Source of the DNA: CAKRJP01 sp963634745
GTDB taxonomy: Bacteria; Bacillota; Clostridia; Lachnospirales; Lachnospiraceae
Reading direction: 5' to 3'
Length of the DNA: 64,000 nt
Assembly (NCBI GenBank): GCA_963634745.1
Contig: CAVHCX010000014.1
Coordinates: 1 to 64,000 of the forward strand
Part shown: one piece after another, positions 18,374 through 27,223 of the stretch
How the letters are laid out: the number at the start of each line of letters is the position of its first letter
Numbering within the stretch: the stretch's first letter is position 1
Position numbers and translations under genes: made by a program
The notes under the pieces: model-generated
What the model was told of the DNA's origin: nothing
The model's input: only the letters and a program-made list of their open reading frames with translations
Databases searched by the model: none

Positions 18374-18388
18374 TTCTACTCCTTTCCT

Positions 18389-18421
18389 TAGGAAACTGTT
18401 TTTTCTATTTAAGTTTCCTAA
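18389..18421. promoter_or_regulatory. Candidate TetR operator
   Basis: Directly upstream of the TetR start, the sequence TTAGGAAACTG is followed 10-15 bases later by AAGTTTCCTAA, an inverted repeat with 9-10 base arms, the size and symmetry expected of a TetR-family operator. No binding data. Confidence 0.5.
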
Positions 18422-18442
18422 ATCGTAACATTGTATAAATAA

Positions 18443-18485
18443 AAAAACAAGAAACTATTTTTACAAAAATAGTTTCTTGTTTTTG
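18443..18485. terminator. Intrinsic terminator after the MATE gene
   Basis: Perfect 15-base stem CAAGAAACTATTTTT with a two-base loop and T/A runs on both sides. It lies 18 bases past the stop of the minus-strand MATE gene. Confidence 0.88.
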
Positions 18486-18502
18486 TGTAATACGACGAAG
18501 CC

Positions 18503-19834
18503 CTACATGCGACCAAAAGAAGACCTCCATACGATATAGGAAATGACAGCCGTGATGACTTCCGTAATCCAAAATCCGTGCCAGACTCCGCTAACCCCCA
18601 GCATTCGGCTAAGGAAAAATGCCACCGGGAGAATAACCACCACATACCTGCATAGGGAGATGATCAAGGATTGAATGCCCTTTCCCAGTCCCTCTAAGGA
18701 ACCGCTGCAGATGACAGAGACCGATGAAGCAGCAAAGCCAAGGCTGATCAATCGAAGGGCCCTGCTGCCTGCCTCTATCGTAATAGCATTGCCGGTAAAT
18801 AAGCCCATCAACTGCCCCGGAAATGCAAGGCAAATGCAGGTTCCTGCTGCCATCATCAAAAGCACAAGGGCCAGGCCATTTTTAAAGATCCTATGGACCC
18901 GTCCATGCTCTCCGGCCCCATAATTATATCCCAAAAGGGGCCGCATGCCCTGGACGATCCCATTTGCCGGAAGATAGAGGAAGGTCTGCAGCTTATAATA
19001 AACGCCCAAGACAAAGACATATACTTCCCCATAGGAAGCCAGGATTACATTTAATACAGAAATAAGTAAGGACGGCAGGGCCAGGTTCAAACTTGCCGGA
19101 ATGCCGATCACATACAATTTCTTCCACAACTGAAGATCCGGCTTCAAAAATTTCTTTCTATACTTGACCGGAAGGGGTCGCACAATATAAAGGATCAAGT
19201 AGAAAAGAGCGGCCGCAGTCTGCCCGATCCCGGTTGCCAGGGCAGCTCCCTCAATACCCATTTCCGGAAAAGGCCCAAGGCCAAAAATCAAGACCGGATC
19301 CAGGATAATATTAATAAGGGCTCCGGCCATCATGCAGGTCATAGATGCCAGCATCCGCCCTACAGCCTGAAAGGTTTTTTCAAATACCAACTGCCAGGAG
19401 ATAGCTGTGGCAAAGACAAATGCGATCCTAGAGTAACGGACCCCGCAATCTATGATCTCCCTATTTTCAGTAAATAAGTGTAAAAATGGTCTCATGATCG
19501 CAATGCCAAGGACCATAAAGCCAAGGCCATGAAGAGTCCCAAGGAGCATACCCTGGCTTGCTGCCCGGTCCGCATTTTCATGCTCATTGGCCCCAAGATA
19601 ATAAGAGATCACGGCATTGATCCCGATTCCAAATCCAATCATCACAGCGTTGATTAGATTTTGGACCGGATATACCAGTGATAAGGCCGTCATGGCATCT
19701 TCACTGATCTTGGCAATAAAATAACTGTCTACAATGTTGTAGAGAGAATTTACCATCATGGAAATTACCATGGGTAAGGCCATGGATAGGATTAGTTTCA
19801 TGATGGGTTGTTCTTTCATGTATGTTTGATTCAT
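18503..19834 (-). CDS. MATE-family efflux transporter
   Basis: 443 aa with about twelve hydrophobic segments. The first repeat opens with MKLILSMALPMVISMMVNSLYNIVDSYFI (residues 12-40), the MATE pattern around PMV..M..N..Y.IVD..FI, and the second half repeats it near residue 235 (IGIPASLNLALPSLLISVLN). These inner-membrane proteins export drugs, flavins or cationic metabolites by Na+ or H+ antiport. It is a single-gene unit ending in a strong terminator. The substrate is not predictable. Confidence 0.88.
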   Translation of the reverse strand: MNQTYMKEQPIMKLILSMALPMVISMMVNSLYNIVDSYFIAKISEDAMTALSLVYPVQNLINAVMIGFGIGINAVISYYLGANEHENADRAASQGMLLGTLHGLGFMVLGIAIMRPFLHLFTENREIIDCGVRYSRIAFVFATAISWQLVFEKTFQAVGRMLASMTCMMAGALINIILDPVLIFGLGPFPEMGIEGAALATGIGQTAAALFYLILYIVRPLPVKYRKKFLKPDLQLWKKLYVIGIPASLNLALPSLLISVLNVILASYGEVYVFVLGVYYKLQTFLYLPANGIVQGMRPLLGYNYGAGEHGRVHRIFKNGLALVLLMMAAGTCICLAFPGQLMGLFTGNAITIEAGSRALRLISLGFAASSVSVICSGSLEGLGKGIQSLIISLCRYVVVILPVAFFLSRMLGVSGVWHGFWITEVITAVISYIVWRSSFGRM

Positions 19835-19845
19835 AAATTTACTCC

Positions 19846-20063
19846 GGATTAGGTGTGATGATATCTCGCAAAAAACACGCTTCGTTTCCTGCTCACTGCA
19901 GCTGGCTTATTCGCGAAGACGATCGCAAACTCGCGCTTCGCGCTCACTCAGGGCTAAAGCCCTTCGGCCCCTTGGGCACAATGCGATCGTCTTCGCCGCC
20001 AGCTTGCAGTTCCCTACGGAAGCCTCGCTATCGTTTTTTGAGAGATATCATCACACCTAATCC
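19846..20063. repeat. 218-bp imperfect palindromic element
   Basis: The outer arms are exact 22-base inverted copies beginning GGATTAGGTGTGATGATATC (19846-19867 and 20042-20063). Inner 15-base arms GCGAAGACGATCGCA (19913-19927) and their complement (19982-19996) are also exact, and the intervening arms align with a few mismatches (GCAGCTGGC against GCAAGCTGGC). Inside the loop are smaller hairpins (GCGCGAAGCGC-like and AGGGCTAAAGCCCT). The whole can fold into one long rod. It lies between the MATE start and the leader-distal end of the CRISPR array. It could be a palindromic mobile repeat or a structured RNA; I see no gene in it. Confidence 0.75.
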
Positions 20064-20138
20064 TCCTGCCTTGAACTTCCATTAATAAACAATAATCTTA
20101 GCCCCCTGTGTCCCGGGCTGACCGCCGCCAATCCGACC

Positions 20139-20767
20139 GTTTTGCTCCCCTACAAATTTGCACTGCTCTCAAACCACACCTCTTTGTTGACTCTCTGCAA
20201 TTCGTTTTGCTCCCCTACAAATTTGCACTGCTCTCAAACAAACTGGCAAAGGAACAGATACGAAAGTTTGTTTTGCTCCCCTACAAATTTGCACTGCTCT
20301 CAAACTATGAATGCGTTCTGTTAATCAACGATGATGTTTTGCTCCCCTACAAATTTGCACTGCTCTCAAACGATACTGGTACATATCGTGTATGTGCTGA
20401 TGTTTTGCTCCCCTACAAATTTGCACTGCTCTCAAACCGATCTTGCATTCGCATCTGTATGTGTCTGTTTTGCTCCCCTACAAATTTGCACTGCTCTCAA
20501 ACGTTCAGGAACATCACTGAACACAAAACCGTGTTTTGCTCCCCTACAAATTTGCACTGCTCTCAAACTATTACCTCTATTTGCATGGTGTAGGTAATGT
20601 TTTGCTCCCCTACAAATTTGCACTGCTCTCAAACCATGTAGACGTAAATAATTACTATCCGTCAAGTTTTGCTCCCCTACAAATTTGCACTGCTCTCAAA
20701 CAAATGACGTGGCTCTTGGGATTAGCAGAGTGTTTTGCTCCCCTACAAATTTGCACTGCTCTCAAAC
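20139..20767 (-). CRISPR. Type II-A CRISPR array, 10 repeats and 9 spacers
   Basis: Ten identical 36-base repeats start at 20139, 20204, 20270, 20336, 20402, 20467, 20533, 20599, 20666 and 20732, separated by spacers of 29-31 bases. Read on the minus strand each repeat begins GTTTGAGAGCAGTGCAAATT and ends GGGGAGCAAAAC, the usual type II-A form. The cas genes read in the same direction and the leader is on the csn2 side, so the repeat at 20732-20767 is leader-proximal and the spacer at 20702-20731 is the newest. The distal repeat is not decayed. No spacer source can be named without a search. Confidence 0.97.
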
Positions 20768-20870
20768 CTCAAATCGTCTGAGAAGTATGGTCTGCGTTCC
20801 ATATGTGCGCTTTTGTGGGGCTTGCTTCTCTCACTCTCCTAGCATATCACACACAGGTCCTGGTCTACAA
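20768..20870 (-). promoter_or_regulatory. CRISPR leader with ATTTGAG anchor and candidate promoter
   Basis: On the minus strand the seven bases just before the first repeat (20774-20768) are ATTTGAG, identical to the leader-anchoring sequence that directs Cas1-Cas2 insertion in streptococcal type II-A systems. A candidate pre-crRNA promoter overlaps the csn2 end: TTGTAG (20870-20865), 18 bases, then TATGCT (20846-20841) with a TG just before it; the start would be near 20834. Confidence 0.65.
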
Positions 20871-21507
20871 TATATCTTTGCTCAGGTTCTAGTTTTCTTC
20901 GTTCTGTGCTCTCTAAGAGCAAGAGCTCTATCTGGCGGGCCTGTATTCCTTCTAAAAATAGGTGCATTTCTTCGTCGGATAAATAGCTCCGCAAATTTAC
21001 CAAGACAAATAACTTCTTTGCTTCGTATTCCTGCACCAGCTCGAAATAATCCAGTAATTGCTCCCCTAGGTTGTCGTAGGTATTTTCTAGCTGGACTCCT
21101 GCTGCCTTAATCAGAGAATCCGGAGATATTTTGGGGAATTCCAGATTCCCCACCATCTCCATGGATAGTTCCATTAAATATCGCTCCCATTCTGTCATCA
21201 GCTCCTGCATTTTCAGATAATGCACATCCGATACTGCCAGCTGGTGCATTCGCGCCCCTATCTTGGTTAATAAATTTTTTCGATTGATATCAAAGGGGGC
21301 AAACTGGGAAATTACTTCACAGTATTTTGCTATATTAAGGGTTTTATTGTCTTCTGATAATACAGCGATACCGGCTTCTCCTGCCATCTGGCCGGATAAG
21401 TCTTCCAGAATCTTATATAGTAGTCTCTGATTTTCCACAACTACGCAGCAGGTCTTCTCCTGCCCGCAGTCAAATACATAATCGATCTCCGGCAAAATAA
21501 TCTTCAT
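20839..21507 (-). CDS. csn2: CRISPR-associated protein Csn2
   Basis: 222 aa, the size of the short Csn2 group found in Streptococcus pyogenes. It begins MKIILPEIDYVFDCGQE and has the alpha/beta head and long central helices expected of the ring-shaped tetramer that binds DNA ends during spacer acquisition. Position is decisive: it overlaps cas2 by four bases and ends 71 bases from the array. Its presence makes the system type II-A rather than II-C. Sequence conservation of Csn2 is low, so the call rests on context and length as well as on the N-terminal pattern. Confidence 0.88.
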   Translation of the reverse strand: MKIILPEIDYVFDCGQEKTCCVVVENQRLLYKILEDLSGQMAGEAGIAVLSEDNKTLNIAKYCEVISQFAPFDINRKNLLTKIGARMHQLAVSDVHYLKMQELMTEWERYLMELSMEMVGNLEFPKISPDSLIKAAGVQLENTYDNLGEQLLDYFELVQEYEAKKLFVLVNLRSYLSDEEMHLFLEGIQARQIELLLLESTERRKLEPEQRYIVDQDLCVIC

Positions 21508-21827
21508 AATATAATCAGCCTTTCCTCCGAATCTATCACATCACTGGTGTTTTCTCCCACTACATAGTCCATTTTCACGAACTGTTTCTCCGTAATGGTA
21601 AGGGTCTGGACCAGGCCCTTGGGTGGTTTGTTCGTATGAATCAAATTCTTCATAGATTTTTCCACCGAGGGGCTGGTCATCATTTTGCAATATACCGATT
21701 CCTGAAGCATGATAAAGCCATTCTTAATCAGTACTTTCCGAAAATTTCTATAATTTTTCTTATCTTCCAAGGTCAGGGTTGGCAGATCAAAAAATACCAT
21801 CATTCTCATAAATCGAAATCCGCTCAC
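21504..21827 (-). CDS. cas2: CRISPR-associated endonuclease Cas2
   Basis: 107 aa with the ferredoxin-like Cas2 fold: FRFMRMMVFFDLPTLTLEDK holds the first strand and the conserved Asp after FF, followed by RNFRKVLIKNGFIMLQESVY. Cas2 dimers bridge two Cas1 dimers in the integrase complex. It starts 16 bases after cas1 and overlaps csn2 by four bases (ATGA). Confidence 0.95.
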   Translation of the reverse strand: MSGFRFMRMMVFFDLPTLTLEDKKNYRNFRKVLIKNGFIMLQESVYCKMMTSPSVEKSMKNLIHTNKPPKGLVQTLTITEKQFVKMDYVVGENTSDVIDSEERLIIL

Positions 21828-21843
21828 GCTTTCTACTCTCCGC

Positions 21844-22719
21844 CTATTCGTTCACACTGTAAAATTTTATTTCCGAGGAATCCATATCATTGATGGCATC
21901 AAAGACACTTCTGCTATAAATTTTTATTCCATTCATCAGAAATTGTTTCTGTCCGTCAATGCTTATTTTCTGATCGAGCAGGGTCCACATAAAGTGTTTC
22001 TCCTCTTTTTCGAATTTTTCCGGTTTCATGGCATAGACCATCCGGTCTACCAAAATTCGAAAGGGCTCCATCAAATCGCAGGCCAGATTGTAATGGTTAA
22101 ACATATTGTCATGAAAGAGGCCCAACTGGGTCAGGTAGCCATTGGCAGATACCTCCCGGTTAAATGCAGATAGGATCATACTATATCCGTAATTTAAGGC
22201 TGCATTTGTCGGAAGATCTGCGCTTCTTGTAAAGTCCATGCCAAACAGGGCATTAAAATATACCTTTGCCGCATGGCCCTCTCGGTTGGAGGCGTCAGCT
22301 AGCTCCACCTCCCCTATATAATCGGACAAAAGCTTAGCCTGGTCCTCTTTTTTCAGCTCTTCTAAAAATTCCGCCTGCTTTCGGATCTTCTCCATGACCA
22401 GCTCTCGCCAGATCATGTCTTTGATTTCTTTCTTCCAGGCAATTTGGGTCCGAATCTTTGATGCGCTGTCATGACTTCCGTGGTGAGGCATTAATTCCGC
22501 CGTAGGATTTCGTTTGGAATCACAGAATATGACTTTTACCTTCTTCTCTGTCAAAGCCTCGATGAGAATTCCTGTTATAGAAACTGCCGGATTCTCAATT
22601 AAAAGTACTGCAATCTCTTCCAAAAGAACCTTTTTACGCTCTAAGCCCCGAACCACCATATAACCCATTTTATAATCCAGCTTTGCCTGGTTTTCTATTA
22701 CAACTACTCTCCAACTCAT
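21844..22719 (-). CDS. cas1: CRISPR-associated integrase Cas1
   Basis: 291 aa from MSWRVVVIENQAKL; its ATG overlaps the cas9 TGA by four bases, the usual coupling. A longer frame of 30 residues upstream lies inside cas9 and is ignored. The three metal ligands are Glu147 (NREGHAAKVYF), His203 (LGLFHDN) and Glu218 (ACDLMEPFR). It inserts new spacers at the leader end together with Cas2, Csn2 and Cas9. All catalytic residues are present, so acquisition should work. Confidence 0.96.
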   Translation of the reverse strand: MSWRVVVIENQAKLDYKMGYMVVRGLERKKVLLEEIAVLLIENPAVSITGILIEALTEKKVKVIFCDSKRNPTAELMPHHGSHDSASKIRTQIAWKKEIKDMIWRELVMEKIRKQAEFLEELKKEDQAKLLSDYIGEVELADASNREGHAAKVYFNALFGMDFTRSADLPTNAALNYGYSMILSAFNREVSANGYLTQLGLFHDNMFNHYNLACDLMEPFRILVDRMVYAMKPEKFEKEEKHFMWTLLDQKISIDGQKQFLMNGIKIYSRSVFDAINDMDSSEIKFYSVNE

Positions 22720-25700
22720 AATAACTCCAATAAATTCTCTGATTTTCTTTCCCACAAGCCCGAAGGAGATGGATCGATGATGCGAACATCGGAATACTCC
22801 TTCTTCCAATTTGATATCTTTGTACTTATATTAGTCGACGCCGAGGTCTTTGCTCCTCCTATGCCTTCCAGATCACAACCGCCCGACATACGGCAAAAGG
22901 TTTTCTGAACACTAAGCAGCAACTTGCATTGTTTATAGATTTCTAAGGCCTGAAATTTTTCCCTTCCCTCTATGAGGATCTTTTTCGGTGATCCCATTCT
23001 TTTTTGGTAGATGGAACTTTCATATTTTTCGATGTATAGCTGGTATAACTTTTCATTGTCCTCTTTTGATACCTTATCGTAGACCTTGTCGTAGATATAC
23101 TTGGGATTTTTCTCTACTTTCTCCACAAATTTTTCCAGTTTCTTTATATATTCATTCCAGTAGGGATGGCTGGAAAATTGCATGATATTTTGTAGCAAGA
23201 TTCGGTTTCCCCCATTACCGGTTCCTGTAATGCAAACTCTAAATCCATCGAAGGACAATACGGTATTGACCTTCCATGGCCTCATTCCCATAGGGAAGGT
23301 CACTTCCTCTACCGGTTTCTTTAAAATTCGCTTCAAGCGGTCATAAGCATATTTCTTGGCAAAGTCTGGGTCCTTTAAAAATCGCTCCCCATATAAAAGT
23401 TCTACCGGCATGATCATGATTTCCTTTTTCTTGCCCATCTTATATTGCGTAGGAATAAGGAACATAACTCCTGCCTTGTTATATCCGCCATATCGTTCTG
23501 TAGCTAATCCTGCCTTTAAAGGGATTAGGCCTGCTCCCTTCTTAACCGGCATCTGATCAAACAAGCCCCCTGTCTTAAAGGTCGCGTACTTAACAAAATG
23601 CGCGCTGTTCTTCCTTGCTGTCTTTTTGACCTTGGATAGCATGGCTTGTCCGTCCCAGACTTCTTCTCCGCCACACTTTGTAAGATCTAGGGGATGGGTG
23701 AAAATGGTTTTGGTTTTTATACTGTAGGAATCCTCTGGCTTGAACCATTTCTTTGAAAACTTCATATGATAGACATTTCCTACAACTATATTTAAATAGG
23801 CATCCACTGCGTGATGAAGGTCGTTGTAGCTTCTGCACTTGGGCAGGTCAAACTCATGGCGAAAATCGGATACCAAGCCTGCTTTTGAATATACAATTTC
23901 AGCATCCGGATATTTTTCTTTTAAAAGATTCGTTATGACCTTGGTGGACTGGGAGGTCTCTGTCAGCTGCCTGTTTATAAATCCATACTTTTCATCTGCT
24001 GTGAATGGAGTCGACCGGATCAGTCTCTTATACTTCTCATCGCTGATGCTTCCGATTTTGTGCCAGTGGTCCCAGTAGCCTTTCATTGTTTTTCTAATGT
24101 CTGCATCTATGGGATAACGATCCTTCTTTGTCCCATTAATAGAAGATAGCACCAGGACTTTATTATTGATTATGCTGTCATCCTTCACATAAGCTTGGGG
24201 ATAAATGTGATCAATATCATATTCTTTAGCCCCTGCCATCAACTTTTCCAGATCAATCGGTGTTCCGCTGTAGGCGCAAAGTCCAAACTGCATGAAATAC
24301 AAAAACAGCCGGTCTCCCTGTAGTCGGTTTTCTACATATTCTCCCAGTGACTCCAATTCTTTCTGCAGGTCTCGCACGTCCTCTCCACATTTTTTATAAA
24401 GGTCTAATACCTGCTGATATCTGCTGGATGTTCGTTTTCCCTTTTGATCCGCTCTTCCGCCTCGGGTCATTTCTACAAAGATCTTGTCCGGTTTCCCAAA
24501 GGCTTTCTCCACGTCCTTTACAACTGCTAAAGTTCGGTAAATGGAGCGGCGCACCCCGTTGGATACATACATTTCATCTAACTGTTCTTTCAATGTCTTT
24601 GGATGTTCTCTGTAATAGTCCTCCCTAAAGGCCGCGATGGCCTCTGCAAAGGTATAGCGGTCTGAGAGGATTTCCATCAAATTGTCATTGGTCTCCCACA
24701 TGGTCCTAAGGATGGTCGTCGCTTCTCCCACTTCTTTTTCTGCACCCTCAAGTTCCATAAGTAAGGCTCTGGATAAACGTCCGAAATCATGGATTTTTAT
24801 CTTTGTGATATATTTGATATCCTCCTTAGGAAGCCTTGGATATTCTTTCTGCAGCCATTTCTCCACCCGGCTTTTATCCTCTGCATAGGAAGCCCGCTCC
24901 ACGATCCGCTCTACATCCTTCTCAGATAGCTTTCCTTCTCTCAAGAGATTTCTAAAAGCCAAATAAGTGCTTAGACTTCCATGGATCTCCTGGTCTATTC
25001 CGGATAGACTCTCTAGCTTGTCCTTATCTAGATAAGCATTGCTAATCAAGTAGTCTACAAGATCTTTGCGTCTAACCTTCTTCTTTCTCTCAAACAGGTC
25101 CCGGTAAATCCCCTGCTTTGCCTCAACCGGAATCTTACGACCGTCAATTTTTAAATTATTGATCTCATTTAATACCATAAACTTTTGATAACACAAAGAA
25201 TCCTTAGGCAGAACATCCTCTCCCGGAAGATAGCTGCACTTATTGGTCATTCTTGCAATAAATGCTTCCTCACTGGCATTGTCATCGATCATGTCCTGAT
25301 AATTCCACGGCGTGATCTTCCCTGCCTTTCGTACAATCCAGGCGTGTTCTGATTTTGTATTCAAAGGGCCCACATAATAGGGTAGCTTAAAAGTAAAGAT
25401 CGAATGGATCTTATCCCTTCCTGTATAGCCTTCCTCATCCGTCTCATTTAAGAAAGGCAGGTAGCCGGAAGCCTGGTCTAAGATTTTTAATAGCTCATAC
25501 TCATATAGCTGTCTTGGGATGACTCGGTTGTCTGTATTCTTCTGCTTGGGAAGAAAGGTCCTTAATTCCAACCGATCCATCATGTCCTGATAGGCAGCCT
25601 CATCTTCTGCTTCCACGACTACATTTTTTACAATTTTCTTAATATAGTCCGAAAAGTCATCCACATTTGCCTTCTTAACGTTTCCCGCATCCGCCTTCTC

Positions 25701-26798
25701 CACATGGTAAGAGTAGGCCACATAATTTGCCTTACCCGCTTCCCTGAAAATCTCTCCATATTTTTCAGGTATATACTTGCGGACAAAATACTTTAAGAAA
25801 CAAAGTTCTTCCTTGTGCCTGTCATAGACTGCCAGCTTGGCTGCGGATATCGCTTTTGCTTCGGAGTTTCCTCCCAGCACCCCTTCCAGGATGGTCCAAT
25901 CATAAATCCTTCTGCAGGCTTCAATGACCCCATAATCCTCCCCTATGGCGGTCATAAGTTCAGCAAATTTTTCCTCGTCCATTCCAAGTGATATGGATCC
26001 TAAATCTTCATATTCTTCCTTGCCGAAAATGTCCTTAACCTTACACGTACCGCCCGCCAGCAGACGGATCAAAGACTCCTGACTAAAGGGAAATCTTTCC
26101 CAACCATTTTTCTCAGGCTTCGCGCCCCCTAAAAGGACTTCCTTTAACTCTGCAAATTTGGGAGTCAGCTTGAGTTTCTTTTTTAATACGTCCTGGAATT
26201 TTTGAAGATCAATTTCTCCCCAGGGCATATCGTAATCATTGTCCCGGAAGAATTCCTCAAATTTCTTATATACAGATTCAAAATCTAAGATCTGATCCAA
26301 TCTCTCAACATTCATATTGTTTAAGAAGTGTCCCCTGTGAGCCACCAGCCAGCTGCAAGCCAAATAGACCAGGCGAACATCGTGGGGGGTTGGATCTGTC
26401 ATAAGCTCCAGGATCAAATGATGGATGGTCGGGTAGTCTCTCATATACTGCGGATCTGAATAATCTTCATCATTAAAAAATATATGTGGATCCTCCGTCT
26501 CATCTCTCCACCGATAACTTTCTGAAAGTCTGATGAAAAATCTTTCGTCCACTTTATAGATTTCTTCTGCAAAGATCTCCTGCAAGAGCTGAACTCTCTG
26601 CTGCCTTCGATCCAGGCGTCTCCTGGCTGATCGATAGCCCCTTCGCTCGGCACTTGTAGCCGCCGCATCAAAGCATACACTTCCCCAGGCATCTGCCCCG
26701 TGAAATCTTTGAAGATTGTAGCCTTCATCCGTCACAGCATATCCTACCGAGTCTGTTCCAATATCTAAACCTAAATAAATTTTCTTCTTCTTTTCCAT
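22716..26798 (-). CDS. cas9: CRISPR-associated endonuclease Cas9 (type II-A)
   Basis: 1360 aa from the ATG at 26798 (AGGAAAGGA upstream; a 39-base longer frame overlaps that site). RuvC-I Asp12 is in YLGLDIGTDSVGYAV, the arginine-rich bridge helix is ERRGYRSARRRLDRRQQR near residues 50-70, RuvC-II Glu776 is in KIFVEMTRGG, the HNH His864 is in YDIDHIYPQ, and RuvC-III His996/Asp999 are in LHHAVDAYLN. The C-terminal ~250 residues should bind the PAM. All nuclease residues are intact and the length matches II-A enzymes of Clostridia. The PAM cannot be predicted by eye. First gene of the cas operon. Confidence 0.97.
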   Translation of the reverse strand: MEKKKKIYLGLDIGTDSVGYAVTDEGYNLQRFHGADAWGSVCFDAAATSAERRGYRSARRRLDRRQQRVQLLQEIFAEEIYKVDERFFIRLSESYRWRDETEDPHIFFNDEDYSDPQYMRDYPTIHHLILELMTDPTPHDVRLVYLACSWLVAHRGHFLNNMNVERLDQILDFESVYKKFEEFFRDNDYDMPWGEIDLQKFQDVLKKKLKLTPKFAELKEVLLGGAKPEKNGWERFPFSQESLIRLLAGGTCKVKDIFGKEEYEDLGSISLGMDEEKFAELMTAIGEDYGVIEACRRIYDWTILEGVLGGNSEAKAISAAKLAVYDRHKEELCFLKYFVRKYIPEKYGEIFREAGKANYVAYSYHVEKADAGNVKKANVDDFSDYIKKIVKNVVVEAEDEAAYQDMMDRLELRTFLPKQKNTDNRVIPRQLYEYELLKILDQASGYLPFLNETDEEGYTGRDKIHSIFTFKLPYYVGPLNTKSEHAWIVRKAGKITPWNYQDMIDDNASEEAFIARMTNKCSYLPGEDVLPKDSLCYQKFMVLNEINNLKIDGRKIPVEAKQGIYRDLFERKKKVRRKDLVDYLISNAYLDKDKLESLSGIDQEIHGSLSTYLAFRNLLREGKLSEKDVERIVERASYAEDKSRVEKWLQKEYPRLPKEDIKYITKIKIHDFGRLSRALLMELEGAEKEVGEATTILRTMWETNDNLMEILSDRYTFAEAIAAFREDYYREHPKTLKEQLDEMYVSNGVRRSIYRTLAVVKDVEKAFGKPDKIFVEMTRGGRADQKGKRTSSRYQQVLDLYKKCGEDVRDLQKELESLGEYVENRLQGDRLFLYFMQFGLCAYSGTPIDLEKLMAGAKEYDIDHIYPQAYVKDDSIINNKVLVLSSINGTKKDRYPIDADIRKTMKGYWDHWHKIGSISDEKYKRLIRSTPFTADEKYGFINRQLTETSQSTKVITNLLKEKYPDAEIVYSKAGLVSDFRHEFDLPKCRSYNDLHHAVDAYLNIVVGNVYHMKFSKKWFKPEDSYSIKTKTIFTHPLDLTKCGGEEVWDGQAMLSKVKKTARKNSAHFVKYATFKTGGLFDQMPVKKGAGLIPLKAGLATERYGGYNKAGVMFLIPTQYKMGKKKEIMIMPVELLYGERFLKDPDFAKKYAYDRLKRILKKPVEEVTFPMGMRPWKVNTVLSFDGFRVCITGTGNGGNRILLQNIMQFSSHPYWNEYIKKLEKFVEKVEKNPKYIYDKVYDKVSKEDNEKLYQLYIEKYESSIYQKRMGSPKKILIEGREKFQALEIYKQCKLLLSVQKTFCRMSGGCDLEGIGGAKTSASTNISTKISNWKKEYSDVRIIDPSPSGLWERKSENLLELL

Positions 26799-26827
26799 TT
26801 GACAAGTTCCTTTCCTCGTATTACCAT
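26799..26827 (+). promoter_or_regulatory. Candidate tracrRNA promoter
   Basis: TTGACA at 26799-26804, 17 bases, then TACCAT at 26822-26827, predicting a start near 26834. The -35 box begins on the base next to the cas9 start codon and the promoter spans the cas9 ribosome-binding site on the other strand. Confidence 0.6.
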
Positions 26828-26833
26828 AAAAGG

Positions 26834-26952
26834 GCAAAATGTAGTTCCCCTACAGATTTGCACTGCGAGTTCAAATAAAAGTTAACTCAACCCACTGGTT
26901 TATCCAGCAGCACATTGGTGCTTTTGAAAGACTTCTTTTGGAAGTCTTTTTT
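26834..26952 (+). ncRNA. tracrRNA
   Basis: Plus-strand RNA divergent from cas9. Its anti-repeat (26845-26875) matches the repeat complement TCCCCTACARATTTGCACTG over 20-plus bases with one G:U position, then a four-base bulge (GAGT) and TCAAAT, which pairs with the GTTTGA start of the crRNA; this mirrors the GA/AAGU bulge of S. pyogenes. It is followed by small stems (ACTGG/CCAG and GCAC/GTGC) and an intrinsic terminator AAAGACTTC-TTTTG-GAAGTCTTTTTT at 26927-26952. Exact ends need RNA data. Confidence 0.92.
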
Positions 26953-27076
26953 CTTTTTCGTTTTTTTCCATAACTTCTTTTCCCACACCCTCCATCCCTA
27001 TTCTAGCAAATTCCACAAAGCATCACATCAAATTCTTAATTTTTTGTTTTATTTTGTTCTATTTTGAGTGCACCAT
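26953..27076. promoter_or_regulatory. Intergenic; candidate cas9 promoter
   Basis: No gene. On the minus strand an extended -10 box TGCTAGAAT lies at 27008-27000, with only a poor -35. If used, the cas9 transcript starts near 26993 and runs antisense through the whole tracrRNA before reaching cas9. Confidence 0.4.
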
Positions 27077-27105
27077 TTGACGCATACAATTTTTAATGCT
27101 ACTAT
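27077..27105 (+). promoter_or_regulatory. Promoter of nifJ
   Basis: TTGACG, 17 bases, TACTAT, followed by a leader of about 110 bases and a strong ribosome-binding site AGGAGGT ending eight bases before the ATG at 27224. Confidence 0.6.
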
Positions 27106-27223
27106 TGATAAAACTGATGTTTATTGGTAAAATCAATGAATTGTCAGATAAATAACAAACGGTTCACCCCACACTTTTGAATCGTTAAAAAAATATTTTT
27201 AAAACTTTACAGGAGGTTATTTC

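Noticed and set aside
19855..20085. A 76-codon frame through the palindrome
   Set aside because: It lies inside the inverted-repeat element, lacks a ribosome site and resembles no protein.
20108..20781. Several overlapping frames on both strands encoding repeats such as APLQICTALK or LRAVQICRGAK
   Set aside because: They are translations of the CRISPR repeats and spacers and have no ribosome sites.
22720..22809. 30-residue N-terminal extension of Cas1
   Set aside because: It lies inside cas9 and the conserved Cas1 start MSWR is at 22719.
20839..26798. Type II-C classification
   Set aside because: A csn2 gene is present between cas2 and the array and the repeat and tracrRNA layout are II-A.
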